DNA of 64,000 bases from Gulbenkiania mobilis (GCA_004346645.1 SMDA01000001.1:186001-250000), one strand, 5' to 3'. Positions 1 to 9,505 are shown, numbered from the stretch's first letter. Notes: generated by a model from the letters alone, not told the origin. Translations and numbers: made by a program.

Positions 1-768
1 CCGATGCCGCTGGTACGGGCGGCGCTGCACAAGAGCTCGCCCGATGGGCGCAGCTACACCGAGCGCATCGACAGCCTGCGCACCGAAAAGGAGATGAATG
101 CCCTGTATGAGGACCTTTCGGCGGAAGCCCGCAACATCGGCCTGCCGATGAGCATGAAGAACCCGATCCGCACCGGTGGGCCGATGCAGGTAAGCGTGGA
201 GTTCGCCGAGGGGCATGCCAGCGTCTGGCCCTATCCCTATGCCCGGCGGGGCAGCTGGCGGCAGGAAGTGTTCAGCCGCCGGGGTGGGCTGTACTTCGGC
301 ATTGCCAACCTCTTGCAGTATCCGGCGCCCTACAGCCGCATGATCTACCGCTTTGCCGATTACAACGCCGGCCGCTTTTCCAGTCGCAACGCTGCGTTCC
401 AGAATGCGGTCAGCCGGCTGAGCGGCCGCGCGCTAGTGGCGGATGGAGACCTGCTGACCTATGTCGAGGGCGAGGCGCGTCCGGGCAGCAGCACGCATCA
501 GGCCCTGCGTACGCTGGCCGGCCGGCTGGGTATGACGGACGAGGCCATCCTGCGCGACCTGAAGCTGGAGAAGCATTCCAGCTTCGGCAATACCGTGCTT
601 TATCAGCGCCTGTATGCACTGGCCGACCGGAGTGCGGGTACGACCGTGTCTCGTGAGGCCCTCCCTCAGATCGACCTGAAAAGCCCCAAGATCACCCGCA
701 GGCTCACCACTGAATGGTTCGCCCGCCGGGTGGACGGGCGCTACGCCACTTGCCTGGCCCGTCAGTAA
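1..768 (+). CDS. YaiW-like lipoprotein (DUF1615), 5' end missing
   Basis: The frame is open at the left edge, so the start and any lipoprotein signal peptide lie outside the window; about 255 C-terminal residues remain. Stretches such as YFGIANLLQYPAPY and YRFADYNAGRFSSRNAAFQ are what I know from the DUF1615 family, whose E. coli member YaiW is an outer-membrane lipoprotein linked to uptake of proline-rich peptides. Its biochemical role is unknown to me. The gene ends at TAA just before a strong hairpin shared with the convergent folA. The family call rests on remembered motifs only. Confidence 0.6.
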   Translation, partial: PMPLVRAALHKSSPDGRSYTERIDSLRTEKEMNALYEDLSAEARNIGLPMSMKNPIRTGGPMQVSVEFAEGHASVWPYPYARRGSWRQEVFSRRGGLYFGIANLLQYPAPYSRMIYRFADYNAGRFSSRNAAFQNAVSRLSGRALVADGDLLTYVEGEARPGSSTHQALRTLAGRLGMTDEAILRDLKLEKHSSFGNTVLYQRLYALADRSAGTTVSREALPQIDLKSPKITRRLTTEWFARRVDGRYATCLARQ

Positions 769-776
769 GTGGCAGC

Positions 777-802
777 AAAAACCCCGCCAAGGCGGGGTTT
801 TT
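777..802. terminator. Bidirectional Rho-independent terminator
   Basis: A perfect stem (ACCCCGCC / GGCGGGGT) is flanked by A-tract and T-tract, so it can end both the lipoprotein gene on the plus strand and folA on the minus strand. Confidence 0.9.
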
Positions 803-817
803 CATGTCCGGACAGCA

Positions 818-1306
818 TCAGCGCCGTCGATACTCCACGAATGCATAGTGCACGCCACTGGCCGCCACATGGCCCGCGCGACTGGTTTCCTGCCACTGCA
901 GCGGATCGAAGGCGGGAAAGAAGGCATCGGCCCCAGGCACGGCCAGGTCCACCTCGGTCAGTACCAGCCGCTGCGCCAGCGGCAGGGCCTGGCGGTAAAT
1001 GTCTGCCCCACCGATCACGCAGGCCTCCTCCACCTCTGCGGTTGCGGCGATGGCTGCCTCCAGTGAATGGAATACTTCGCATCCTTCGGCCAACCAGTCC
1101 GTCTGTCGGGTCACCACCAGATTACGCCTGCCGGGCAGAGCACGGCCGATGGAGTCGAAGGTCTTGCGCCCCATGATCACCGGCTTGCCCAGCGTGATGG
1201 CCTTGAAGTGACGCAGGTCTTCCGGCAGATGCCAAGGCATGCGGTTGTCCACGCCAATGGCACGGTCGTGGCCCATGGCACAGACCAGAACCAGCGCCGC
1301 CGTCAT
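818..1306 (-). CDS. folA: Dihydrofolate reductase
   Basis: FolA reduces dihydrofolate to tetrahydrofolate with NADPH, regenerating the cofactor oxidised by thymidylate synthase. The protein is 162 residues, the usual bacterial length. It shows the N-terminal [18 protein letters not shown] segment with the Met20-loop Pro-Trp and the substrate-binding acid (Glu29 here), then [13 protein letters not shown] and the NADPH-binding [14 protein letters not shown] chose the ATG at 1306 because it overlaps the thyA stop as ATGA; the frame is open further upstream but only inside thyA. The overlap implies translational coupling. Confidence 0.95.
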   Translation of the reverse strand: MTAALVLVCAMGHDRAIGVDNRMPWHLPEDLRHFKAITLGKPVIMGRKTFDSIGRALPGRRNLVVTRQTDWLAEGCEVFHSLEAAIAATAEVEEACVIGGADIYRQALPLAQRLVLTEVDLAVPGADAFFPAFDPLQWQETSRAGHVAASGVHYAFVEYRRR

Positions 1307-2097
1307 ACCGCTACCTCGGCCCGGATCGGCGGATGGGGATCGTAACCTTCCAGCGTGAAGTCCTCGTAGCGGAAGGCGAACAGGTCGGTGACCGCCGGGT
1401 TGATGCGCATCACCGGTAGCGGTCGCGGCGTGCGCGTCAGCTGCAGCCGGGCCTGTTCCATGTGGTTGCTGTACAGGTGGGCATCGCCCAGGGTGTGCAC
1501 GAAATCGCCCGGCTTCAGCCCGCACACCTGTGCCACCATCATCGTCAGCAGTGCATAGCTGGCGATGTTGAACGGCACGCCAAGGAAGATGTCCGCGCTG
1601 CGCTGGTAGAGTTGGCACGACAGCCTGCCTTGAGCCACATAGAACTGGAACAGGGTGTGGCACGGAGGCAGCGCCATCTCGTCCACCAAGGCCGGGTTCC
1701 AGGCCGACACGATCAGCCGGCGCGAGTCGGGGTTGGTGCGGATCATCTTTACCACGTTGGCGATCTGGTCGATGTGTCGCCCGTCGGGCGCCGGCCAGCT
1801 GCGCCACTGGTAGCCGTAGACCGGGCCGAGGTCGCCGTTCTCGTCCGCCCATTCGTCCCAGATGGAGACCCCGTTCTCCTTCAGGTAGCGGATGTTGGTG
1901 TCGCCGGCCAGGAACCACAGGAGTTCATGGATGATGGACTTGAGGTGCACCTTCTTGGTGGTGACGAGCGGAAAGCCTTCCTCCAGGTTGAAGCGCATCT
2001 GGTGGCCAAAGACCGAACGCGTGCCGGTGCCGGTGCGGTCGGCCTTGTCGGTGCCGTGCTCCAGCACGTGCCGCATCAGGTCGAGATACTGTTTCAT
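1303..2097 (-). CDS. thyA: Thymidylate synthase
   Basis: ThyA methylates dUMP to dTMP using methylenetetrahydrofolate. From the ATG at 2097 the product is 264 residues, exactly the E. coli length, with the catalytic Cys146 in [11 protein letters not shown] and the phosphate-binding [13 protein letters not shown]. An in-frame extension of 41 residues upstream lacks family similarity and is not used. It is the first gene of a thyA-folA pair, the classical coupling of the enzyme that makes dihydrofolate with the one that recycles it. The upstream ribosome-binding site is weak. Confidence 0.96.
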   Translation of the reverse strand: MKQYLDLMRHVLEHGTDKADRTGTGTRSVFGHQMRFNLEEGFPLVTTKKVHLKSIIHELLWFLAGDTNIRYLKENGVSIWDEWADENGDLGPVYGYQWRSWPAPDGRHIDQIANVVKMIRTNPDSRRLIVSAWNPALVDEMALPPCHTLFQFYVAQGRLSCQLYQRSADIFLGVPFNIASYALLTMMVAQVCGLKPGDFVHTLGDAHLYSNHMEQARLQLTRTPRPLPVMRINPAVTDLFAFRYEDFTLEGYDPHPPIRAEVAV

Positions 2098-2287
2098 GGG
2101 CGTGTCTTGAAGTAGGGTAGGGCCGGATTGTACCGCGCCCGATGCCTCTGTCCGAAGCGATGTTGCGCAAGTCCGCCCCGTTCGGGTGTGTAGCCGCTGA
2201 AGAGCGGCTTTGTTGCGCAACGCGCATAAGGTAACATCGGGGCCCGTAGGGTTTTCAATTATTTAGCGCCGGGTACCTCCGCACTCC

Positions 2288-3454
2288 ATGGCTGACGATT
2301 CCGATCTCGAACGCACAGAACCCGCGTCAGCGAGGCGCCTCGAGCAGGCGCGCGAAGAAGGCAACATCCCGCGTTCGCGCGAGCTGTCGACCTTTGCCGT
2401 CACCATGACTGGCGTCACCCTGATGATGGTGCTGGGGCCGCGGCTGACCGAGCGCCTGAGCGATCTGATGCGTCGCCTGCTCACCTTTGACCAGGCCACG
2501 GTGCGGGAGCCCGGCCCGGCCCTGCTGCGCATGCGCGAAGCCGCCATCGACACGGTGCTGGCCCTGCTGCCCTTTCTTGGTGGGCTGGCCTTGGTGGCGC
2601 TGGCCGCGCCGCTCTTGGTGGGCGGGTGGAATGTCAGCACCAAGGCCATCGGCCCGCATTTCTCCAAGCTCAACCCGGCTTCCGGGCTGAAGCGGATGTT
2701 CTCGCTGAACGCCGCCACCGAAGCGCTCAAGGCGGTGCTGAAGAGCATGCTGATCGGTGGTATCGCCACCTGGGTGATCTGGAATGAGCGGGCCGAGCTG
2801 GTGGGGCTGGTAACGCTGCCGCTTGAGACCGGCATGGGCCGCATGGTGGACATGCTGCTGCACACCTTCTTCATTGTCACCGGTGCCATGGTGCTTTTGG
2901 TGGCGGTGGATGTGCCCTTCCAGCTGTGGAACTACCACAAGCAGCTGCGCATGACCAAGGAGGAAGTGCGGCAGGAGTACAAAGAACAGGAAGGCTCGCC
3001 TGAAGTGAAGGGGCGCATCCGTCAGCTGCAGCGCGAGGCGGCGCGGCGCCGGATGATGCAAGAAGTGCCTTCGGCCAACGTGATCGTCACCAACCCGACG
3101 CACTATGCGGTGGCGCTGCGTTACAACGAGGGCATGCGGGCACCCCAGGTGGTGGCCAAGGGCTCGCTCAAGCTGGCCGAGCGTATCATCACCGTCGGCC
3201 GCGAGAATGCCGTGACCGTCATGCGGGTGCCCAGCTTCACGCGGGCGCTCTATTTCAATACCGAACTGGGGCAGGACATCCCTGTGCCGCTCTACCAGGC
3301 GGCAGCCCAGGTGCTCGCCTATGTGCAGCAGCTGCGGCTTTACGAGAAGGACGGTGGGCTGGCTCCGGTGTTTCCCGACCAGCTCGAAGTGCCGGCCGAC
3401 CTTGACCCAGAATCCAAACGTCCGCAGGATGCGGCGCCGGAGGCGATACAGTAA
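2288..3454 (+). CDS. flhB: Flagellar export switch protein FlhB
   Basis: FlhB is an inner-membrane component of the flagellar type III export gate; its cytoplasmic domain cleaves itself to switch from rod/hook to filament substrates. The 388 residues comprise a short cytoplasmic N-terminus, four membrane segments between about residues 35 and 215, and a cytoplasmic domain with the self-cleavage motif Asn269-Pro-Thr-His. The last 40 residues are Pro/Asp-rich and variable, as usual. It opens the block flhB-flhA-flhF-flhG-fliA-motC and lies 6 bases before flhA. Upstream is a short hairpin (2192-2209) and no clear sigma-28 or sigma-54 promoter that I could see. Confidence 0.96.
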   Translation: MADDSDLERTEPASARRLEQAREEGNIPRSRELSTFAVTMTGVTLMMVLGPRLTERLSDLMRRLLTFDQATVREPGPALLRMREAAIDTVLALLPFLGGLALVALAAPLLVGGWNVSTKAIGPHFSKLNPASGLKRMFSLNAATEALKAVLKSMLIGGIATWVIWNERAELVGLVTLPLETGMGRMVDMLLHTFFIVTGAMVLLVAVDVPFQLWNYHKQLRMTKEEVRQEYKEQEGSPEVKGRIRQLQREAARRRMMQEVPSANVIVTNPTHYAVALRYNEGMRAPQVVAKGSLKLAERIITVGRENAVTVMRVPSFTRALYFNTELGQDIPVPLYQAAAQVLAYVQQLRLYEKDGGLAPVFPDQLEVPADLDPESKRPQDAAPEAIQ

Positions 3455-3460
3455 TCCCGC

Positions 3461-5548
3461 ATGGCAACCCTGACCGAACAACTGAGACGGTTCAACTACA
3501 CCCGGCTGGCCGGCCCGATCCTCATCCTGCTGATCCTGACGATGATGGTGCTGCCGCTGCCTTCGGTGGTGCTGGACATCTTCTTTACCTTCAACATCGC
3601 GGTGTCGATCATCGTGCTGCTGGTGGGCATCAATGTGCGCCAGCCGCTGGATTTCTCGGCGTTTCCCGCCGTGCTGCTGATCACCACGCTGCTGCGTCTT
3701 TCGCTGAACGTGGCCAGTTCGCGGGTGATTCTGCTCGAAGGCCATACCGGTCCGGATGCGGCCGGTGCGGTGATCGAGTCGTTTGCCCACTTCCTGATCG
3801 GCGACAACATCGCCATCGGTATCGTGGTCTTCATCATTCTGACCATCATCAACTTCGTCGTGATTACCAAGGGCGCGGGGCGGATTGCCGAAGTGTCCGC
3901 ACGCTTCACGCTGGATGCCATGCCCGGCAAGCAGATGGCGATCGATGCCGACCTGAACGCCGGCCTGATCGGTGAGGATGAGGCACGCCGCCGGCGCTCG
4001 GTAATCACCGAAGAGGCCAACTTCTTCGGCGCCATGGACGGTGCCTCCAAGTTCGTGCGTGGCGATGCCATGGCCGGCATCATGATCATCCTGATCAACA
4101 TCGTCGGCGGCCTGATCGTCGGTGTGGTGCAGCACGACCTCGGTGCTGGGCAGGCGGCCGAGACCTACACCCTGCTGACCATCGGCGACGGGCTGGTGGC
4201 ACAGATTCCGGCACTGATCATCTCGACCGCAGCCGGCATCGTGGTGGCACGGGTGGGCACCGAGCGCGACCTTTCGGAGCAGTTCCTCGGCCAGCTGTTC
4301 GCCAAACCCTCTGTGCTGTACATCACCGCCGCCGTGTTGGGTCTGATCGGGCTCATCCCCAACATGCCACATCTGGCCTTCCTGCTGATCGGTGGCGCCT
4401 TGGCCGGCCTGGGCTGGAGCATGGAGCGGCGCGAGCGCACGCGTGCCACCACCGTGGCGGCGGAGCAGGCTGCCGCGCCGCCGCCCGCCGAAACGGCCAT
4501 GACCGAGGTCAGCTGGAATGACGTGCAGCCGGTTGATCTCCTCGGTCTGGAGGTGGGCTACCGTCTGATCCCGCTGGTGGACCGTACCCAGGATGGCGAG
4601 CTGCTGCGCCGCATCCGCGGCATTCGCAAGAAGATTGCTCAGGACCTGGGGTTTCTGGTGCCGCCGGTCCATATCCGAGACAATCTGGAGATCCGCCCCA
4701 ACCAGTACCGGATCCTGCTCAAAGGCGTCGAGGTCGGACAGGGCGAGGCGTTTGTCGGCCAGTTCCTCGCGATCAATCCCGGCAACGTCAGCGGCGAGCT
4801 TCCAGGCCAGCCTACGACTGATCCGGCATTCGGTTTGCCCGCGGTATGGATCGACGCTGCTCGCCGCGAGGAGGCGCAGACGCTTGGATACACGGTGGTA
4901 GATGCCAGCACGGTGGTGGCCACCCACCTCTCCAATCTGCTGCAGACGCACGCCGCCGAGCTTCTGGGGCGCGAGGAAGTCCAGGCACTGATCGACCATC
5001 AAGCCAAAGAGTCACCCAAGCTGATCGAGGATCTGGTGCCCAAGGTCATTCCGGTGGGCACCCTGCAGAAGGTGCTCCAGCAACTCTTGGCCGAAGGCAT
5101 CCACATCCGCGACTTCCGTACCATCATCGAGACCCTGGCCGACCACGTGGGAGCCACCCAAGACATCGACGACCTGACCAGCGCGGTGCGTACCGCCCTC
5201 TCGCGCGTGATCGTGCAGCAGCTCTTCCCGGGGGAAAACGAGTTGCCGCTCATGGCCCTGGACCCGATGCTGGAGAATGTCCTGTTGCAGGCGGTGCAGT
5301 CCAAGACCGGTGGTGGCCTGGAGCCCGGCTTGGCGGAGAACCTGCTCACCAGCGCGGCACACGAGGCCGAGCAGGTCGAGATGCAGGGGTATAATCCGGT
5401 GCTCCTCACTCCGCCAGGGTTGCGCCCGTTGCTGGCCCGTTTCCTCAGACGGGCCCTCCCGCAATTGCGCGTGATCTCGCATAATGAGGTCCCGGACAAT
5501 AAATCCATTCGTATAATTGCGGTCATCGGGGGCAGCAGGGGCCAATAA
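3461..5548 (+). CDS. flhA: Flagellar export apparatus protein FlhA
   Basis: FlhA is the large export-gate protein that uses the proton motive force and docks substrate-chaperone complexes on its cytoplasmic ring. At 695 residues it has the family length: about eight membrane segments in the first 320 residues and the C-terminal docking domain after about 350. The conserved FHIPEP loop is visible as RFTLDAMPGKQMAIDADLNAG followed by RRRSVITEEANFFGAMDGASKFVRGDA. It starts 6 bases after flhB. One copy of the uptake-like core word lies at 5087-5095. Confidence 0.97.
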   Translation: MATLTEQLRRFNYTRLAGPILILLILTMMVLPLPSVVLDIFFTFNIAVSIIVLLVGINVRQPLDFSAFPAVLLITTLLRLSLNVASSRVILLEGHTGPDAAGAVIESFAHFLIGDNIAIGIVVFIILTIINFVVITKGAGRIAEVSARFTLDAMPGKQMAIDADLNAGLIGEDEARRRRSVITEEANFFGAMDGASKFVRGDAMAGIMIILINIVGGLIVGVVQHDLGAGQAAETYTLLTIGDGLVAQIPALIISTAAGIVVARVGTERDLSEQFLGQLFAKPSVLYITAAVLGLIGLIPNMPHLAFLLIGGALAGLGWSMERRERTRATTVAAEQAAAPPPAETAMTEVSWNDVQPVDLLGLEVGYRLIPLVDRTQDGELLRRIRGIRKKIAQDLGFLVPPVHIRDNLEIRPNQYRILLKGVEVGQGEAFVGQFLAINPGNVSGELPGQPTTDPAFGLPAVWIDAARREEAQTLGYTVVDASTVVATHLSNLLQTHAAELLGREEVQALIDHQAKESPKLIEDLVPKVIPVGTLQKVLQQLLAEGIHIRDFRTIIETLADHVGATQDIDDLTSAVRTALSRVIVQQLFPGENELPLMALDPMLENVLLQAVQSKTGGGLEPGLAENLLTSAAHEAEQVEMQGYNPVLLTPPGLRPLLARFLRRALPQLRVISHNEVPDNKSIRIIAVIGGSRGQ

Positions 5549-5551
5549 TCC

Positions 5552-7042
5552 ATGGTGGTCAAAAAGTACTACGGCAAAACCACGCGTGACGCTCTACGCC
5601 AGGTGCGGGAGGAGCTGGGCACCGACGCCCTGATCCTGTCCAACCGTCCCACCGTCGGGGGCGGCGTGGAGATCATGGCCGTGGCCGATGCCGACGTGGC
5701 CAACCTCGCCAGCTCACTGTCCACCTCCACCAGCCGTCATCCGCCGCGCAACAACCCGGCTGCCATCAGCCGCCCCGGCATGCCGCCGGCTGTCCAGCCC
5801 TCCGCCACGACAGTCCAGGGCGGTGCACCGGTCAACCGGGCACTGGCGCGTACCTATGCGCTGCCGGTGGAGCCGATGGAGGCCGCGCCGGCTTCCATTC
5901 CGCCCTTGCGTGCCACCTCTCCCCAACCCACTGCCGCTGCCCAGCCCCTGTCTGGTCCGGCGGGTATGGCACCGACGTCAAGGTTGGCCGAAGCATCGGT
6001 ATCCTCGCCCTCCCAGCCCGCTCCGGTACCACCCCCTGCCGCGGTGCGTGAGCCAGCGCCGCAGGTCCCGCCAGCCGCCAACGACGAGCCTGAAGTCATG
6101 GCGCACGAACTCAAGCAGATCGGTGACGAGATCAAGCTGCTGCGCAGCCTGCTGCAGAGCCAGCTGGCCAGCTTTGCCTGGTCGGACATGGAGCACCGTA
6201 CCCCCAACCGCATCGAGCTCTTCAAGCAGCTGCTGGCAATGGGGCTGAGCGCCGCGCTGATCCGGCAGCTGATCGAGAAGATGCCGGGCCAGTACGAAGG
6301 CGAGGTGGCGCTCAAGTGGGCGCGTTCGGCCCTGATGCACAACCTCAAGTGCGTGGACGGCGATACCGAACTCCTCGACCGGGGCGGTGTGTTCGCACTG
6401 GTGGGACCCACCGGGGTGGGCAAGACCACCACTGTGGCCAAGCTGGCGGCCCGGGCCACGCTGAAGTTCGGTGCCCAGCATGTGGCCCTGGTCACGACCG
6501 ACACCTACCGGATCGGTGCTCAGGACCAGCTGCGCATCTACGGCAAGATTCTCGGCGTGCCGGTGTATTCGGTGCAGAACGAAGGCGACCTGCAGCTGAC
6601 GCTGGCGGATCTTTCCACCCGACACATCGTTTTTATCGATACCGTGGGCATGGGGCAGCGCGATGCACGCGTAGCGTCACAGACCGAGATGTTTGCGGCG
6701 GCAGGCCGCCCGGTGGAGCGTCTGCTGCTCGTGGCGGCCAACGCCGACGGCCATACGCTGGAGGACGTCGTGCGCCATTACCGCGGGGCCGGCCTGGCGG
6801 GCTGCCTGTTGTCCAAGATTGACGAGTCGGTCACCCTGGGGCCGAGCATCGACGTCATCATCCGCAACCGCCTGCGGCTTTTCTATGTCACCAATGGCCA
6901 GCGCGTGCCCGAGGACCTGCACAAGGCCAGCGCCGGCTTCCTCATCGACCGCGCCCTGCGTGCTCCGCAGACCAACTCTCCGTTTAGCCTGTTGGGCGAC
7001 GAGATGCCGATCATGCACGCCGCGCAGGCAGGCTGGCTGTAA
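5552..7042 (+). CDS. flhF: Flagellar SRP-type GTPase FlhF
   Basis: FlhF is the SRP-family GTPase that places the flagellum at the cell pole. The 496 residues divide into an N-terminal basic domain (about 1-55), a long Pro/Ala-rich linker (about 60-175), an N-domain and the GTPase (about 275-490). P-loop GPTGVGKTTT lies near residue 284, followed by DTYRIGAQDQL, DTVGMGQRD and SKIDE. DTVGMGQRD replaces the usual DTAG-type G3 motif but keeps the Asp and Gly. It starts 3 bases after the flhA stop and precedes flhG. A perfect 12-base uptake-like word lies in the linker at 5981-5992. Confidence 0.95.
   Translation: MVVKKYYGKTTRDALRQVREELGTDALILSNRPTVGGGVEIMAVADADVANLASSLSTSTSRHPPRNNPAAISRPGMPPAVQPSATTVQGGAPVNRALARTYALPVEPMEAAPASIPPLRATSPQPTAAAQPLSGPAGMAPTSRLAEASVSSPSQPAPVPPPAAVREPAPQVPPAANDEPEVMAHELKQIGDEIKLLRSLLQSQLASFAWSDMEHRTPNRIELFKQLLAMGLSAALIRQLIEKMPGQYEGEVALKWARSALMHNLKCVDGDTELLDRGGVFALVGPTGVGKTTTVAKLAARATLKFGAQHVALVTTDTYRIGAQDQLRIYGKILGVPVYSVQNEGDLQLTLADLSTRHIVFIDTVGMGQRDARVASQTEMFAAAGRPVERLLLVAANADGHTLEDVVRHYRGAGLAGCLLSKIDESVTLGPSIDVIIRNRLRLFYVTNGQRVPEDLHKASAGFLIDRALRAPQTNSPFSLLGDEMPIMHAAQAGWL
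5981..5992 (+). repeat. Uptake-like 12-mer, perfect copy
   Basis: AGGTTGGCCGAA inside the linker region of flhF. One of 14 perfect copies seen in the window. Confidence 0.75.
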
Positions 7043-7046
7043 GGGT

Positions 7047-7919
7047 ATGCAGGATCAGGCAGCCAGCCTCCGCCGCCTTGCAGACCGCCCGGTCCGTGCT
7101 CCGAGCTTCGCCTTCTTGGGGCCCGAACGCTCGGGCGTGACCACGCTCGTGGCCGAGCTGGGCCTGGCGCTCTGCCTGAGTGGCCAGCGTGTGCTGTGGG
7201 TGGAGTGCTGTCATGGGCAGCAATTGGCCCACCGCCTCAATGCCACCACCACCGGCACGCTTGAAGGTCAGCTGGTGCGTGCCGGCGGCTTGGCAGAGAT
7301 GATGACGCTGCCACGGCAGGGTGGGGCTCTGGTCAACCTGCACGCCAGGCCCGAAGACCGGGCGGTGTTTTCCGCCCAGCTGTGGCTGCGGCTGGGTAGC
7401 GAATTTGCTTCGCTGGAGAGAGATGCCGACTTCGTCCTGGTCAATGTACCCAGCCTGCCGTACGACCCGGTGCCCGCCAGCGTGGCGGACAACCTGGTGC
7501 TGGTGCTCACGCCGGAGCCCGAATCGCTGACGGCAGCCTATGCAGCCGTCAAGCGCATGGCCCTGCAGGCGGGCCGGCGCTACTTCAACGTGCTGGTGAA
7601 CCGGGTGCGCAGTCTGGAGGAAGCCCAAGCGTTATTCACCCGCCTGTCGATGGTGACCGGCGAATTCCTCAATGTTGCCCTGCGCTGGGTGGGTTTCGTG
7701 CCCCTGGACACCACACTCCGGCGTAGCCAGGCTTTGCGCCGGCCCCTGATGGAGGCGTTTCCCGAATGCGAGGCAGCCATGGCCTTGGGGCAGCTGGCAG
7801 CCACCTTCCCGCAATGGCACACGCCGGAGCACCCCGGACCGGTCGAGACCGGCTTCATGGACATGCTGATTGCCGCCTCGCGCGACTGGGCCGAGACGGA
7901 AGGACACCTGACATCATGA
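7047..7919 (+). CDS. flhG: FlhG/FleN-like MinD-family protein with degenerate P-loop
   Basis: FlhG is normally a MinD-type ATPase that limits flagellar number and partners FlhF. Position between flhF and fliA and the overall MinD-like layout support this call. The deviant Walker A motif, normally KGGxGKT, reads here GPERSGVTT (about residues 25-33): both signature lysines are missing. The usual LIDAD segment reads VLWVECCHG and the DTAAG segment reads LVNVPSLPY. ATP hydrolysis is therefore doubtful. I start at ATG 7047, four bases after the flhF stop; the frame is open upstream only within flhF. Its 3' end overlaps fliA as ATGA. Length 290 residues. Confidence 0.85.
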   Translation: MQDQAASLRRLADRPVRAPSFAFLGPERSGVTTLVAELGLALCLSGQRVLWVECCHGQQLAHRLNATTTGTLEGQLVRAGGLAEMMTLPRQGGALVNLHARPEDRAVFSAQLWLRLGSEFASLERDADFVLVNVPSLPYDPVPASVADNLVLVLTPEPESLTAAYAAVKRMALQAGRRYFNVLVNRVRSLEEAQALFTRLSMVTGEFLNVALRWVGFVPLDTTLRRSQALRRPLMEAFPECEAAMALGQLAATFPQWHTPEHPGPVETGFMDMLIAASRDWAETEGHLTS

Positions 7920-8662
7920 CGCGACCGAACCCCCGTCTGGCCAGCTACCAGGCCGCCCGGCCCGTCGACGAGATCGACGTGACTGCCCACGCGCCTCTGG
8001 TCAAGCGTCTGGCCAGCATGCTCATCGCCCGGCTGCCGGCCTCGGTGGACCTGAACGATCTGGTCCAGGTGGGCATCATTGGCCTGATCGAGGCGGCCCG
8101 GCAGTACGATCCGGGGCAGGGTGTCCAGTTCGAGACCTTCGCCAGCCAACGCATCCGTGGCGCCATGCTGGACGAGCTGCGGCGCGAAGACTGGCTGCCG
8201 CGCCAGGTGCGTCGTGACGCCAAGCAGATTGAGCAGACTATTGCCCGCCTGGAGCAGTCGCTGGGCCGTGCACCGGCAGAGTCGGAGATCGCCGAAGCAC
8301 TGGGCCTCGCGCTGGAGGACTACCAGGCCCGCCTGAGCGAATGCAAGGGCTTGACGCTGGTGCATTTCAACGACTTCTCGGATGACGAGGGCGAGTCCCT
8401 GTCGGACGCCCTGGCCAACGTGATCGACGAGAATGCTGTGGACCCGCTGGGTACGCTGTCTGACAGCGGTTTCCGGTCTGCCCTGGTGGAAGCGATTGGC
8501 GACCTGCCCGAGCGCGACAAGCTGGTGATGGCGCTCTATTACGAACAGGAACTCAATCTCAAGGAAATCGGCGCCGTGCTCGGGGTGTCGGAGTCCCGCG
8601 TCAGCCAGCTGCACAGTCAGGCGGTGAGCCGGCTGCGCGCGCGCCTGCGCGACTGGCTGTAA
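7916..8662 (+). CDS. fliA: Flagellar sigma factor 28
   Basis: FliA directs RNA polymerase to late flagellar and chemotaxis promoters and is held off by FlgM until the hook is complete. The 248-residue protein has region 2 (HAPLVKRLASMLIARLPASVDLNDLVQVGIIGLIEAARQYDP, with FETFASQRIRGAMLDELR), region 3 and a region 4 helix-turn-helix (LNLKEIGAVLGVSESRVSQLHSQAVSRLR). Start ATG 7916 overlaps the flhG stop. It is followed 63 bases later by motC. A GC-rich inverted repeat (about 8668-8690) after the stop has no T-tract. Confidence 0.96.
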   Translation: MTRPNPRLASYQAARPVDEIDVTAHAPLVKRLASMLIARLPASVDLNDLVQVGIIGLIEAARQYDPGQGVQFETFASQRIRGAMLDELRREDWLPRQVRRDAKQIEQTIARLEQSLGRAPAESEIAEALGLALEDYQARLSECKGLTLVHFNDFSDDEGESLSDALANVIDENAVDPLGTLSDSGFRSALVEAIGDLPERDKLVMALYYEQELNLKEIGAVLGVSESRVSQLHSQAVSRLRARLRDWL

Positions 8663-8725
8663 GCATACCGCCGGCAGCAGAACTGCCGGCTACAACAAGA
8701 ACACCATCTGTACGGGAATCCCTTT

Positions 8726-9475
8726 GTGGACAAAATCAGCATCATTGCGATCATCGGCGGCCTGACCGCCATCCTCGCCGGCCAAGCGCTGGAAGGCGGG
8801 CACATCGGCTCGCTGGTCCAGCTGACCGCCTTCATGATCGTCATTGGCGGCACCATCAGTGCGGTCATGCTGCAGAGCACGCCACGGCAGTTCGTCACCG
8901 GTGTGAAGATGGCCAAATGGGTGTTCGTGCCGCCGCAGCTGGATCAGGAGAAGGTGATCCGCGACATCATCAACTGGAGCCAGACCGCACGCCGCAGCGG
9001 TCTTCTGGCGCTGGAGAACAACATCGGCGCCCAGAAGGACCCGTTCACACGCAAGGCCTTGCAGATGCTGGTGGACGGTACCGAACCGGCCACGCTGCGC
9101 AGCGTGATGGAGGTGGAGATTTCCATGTTCGAGCACGCCCGCAAACAGGCGGCACGCATTTGGGAATCCGCCGGAGGCTATGCGCCCACCATGGGCATCC
9201 TGGGGGCGGTGCTTGGCCTGATCCACGTGATGGAGAACCTGGCCGACCCGACCAAACTGGGGGCGGGCATTGCCGTCGCCTTCGTGGCCACGGTCTATGG
9301 GGTGGGTTCGGCCAACCTGCTGTTCCTGCCGATGGCGAGCAAGCTCAAGCACCTGATCGCGAGCGAAGTGGCGCTGAAGGAGCTGGTGGTGGAGGGACTG
9401 GTGGCGATCGCCAACGGAGAGAATCCGCGCATCATCGAAAGCCGCCTGCGCGGTTTCCTGGCCATGCACGGCTGA
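8726..9475 (+). CDS. motC: Flagellar motor stator subunit MotC (MotA/PomA type)
   Basis: MotC is a four-helix stator subunit that, with a MotD/MotB partner, drives rotation using ion flow. The 249-residue protein matches the Pseudomonas MotC pattern (LEGGH near the N-terminus, ILGAVLGLIHVMENLADP and GIAVAFVATVYGVGSANLLFLPMASKL in helices 3 and 4). It starts with GTG at 8726. Unusually, no motD or motB follows: the next gene is convergent. The partner must be encoded elsewhere. It contains a perfect uptake-like word on the minus strand (9307-9318). Confidence 0.9.
   Translation: MDKISIIAIIGGLTAILAGQALEGGHIGSLVQLTAFMIVIGGTISAVMLQSTPRQFVTGVKMAKWVFVPPQLDQEKVIRDIINWSQTARRSGLLALENNIGAQKDPFTRKALQMLVDGTEPATLRSVMEVEISMFEHARKQAARIWESAGGYAPTMGILGAVLGLIHVMENLADPTKLGAGIAVAFVATVYGVGSANLLFLPMASKLKHLIASEVALKELVVEGLVAIANGENPRIIESRLRGFLAMHG
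9307..9318 (-). repeat. Uptake-like 12-mer, perfect copy
   Basis: TTCGGCCAACCT on the plus strand, encoding Ser-Ala-Asn-Leu inside motC. Confidence 0.75.
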
Positions 9476-9505
9476 GGCACACGCGTCAGCGTACCGGAAG
9501 AAGGG

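Noticed and set aside
2327-5002. A long open frame of about 890 codons on the minus strand, and similar ones at 30324-33011, 35221-37443 and 24964-26709
   Set aside because: They lie antisense to clear flhB/flhA, sucA/sucB, sucC/sucD and sdhA genes, have His/Gln/Arg-rich products without family motifs, and are the usual by-product of GC-rich codon use.
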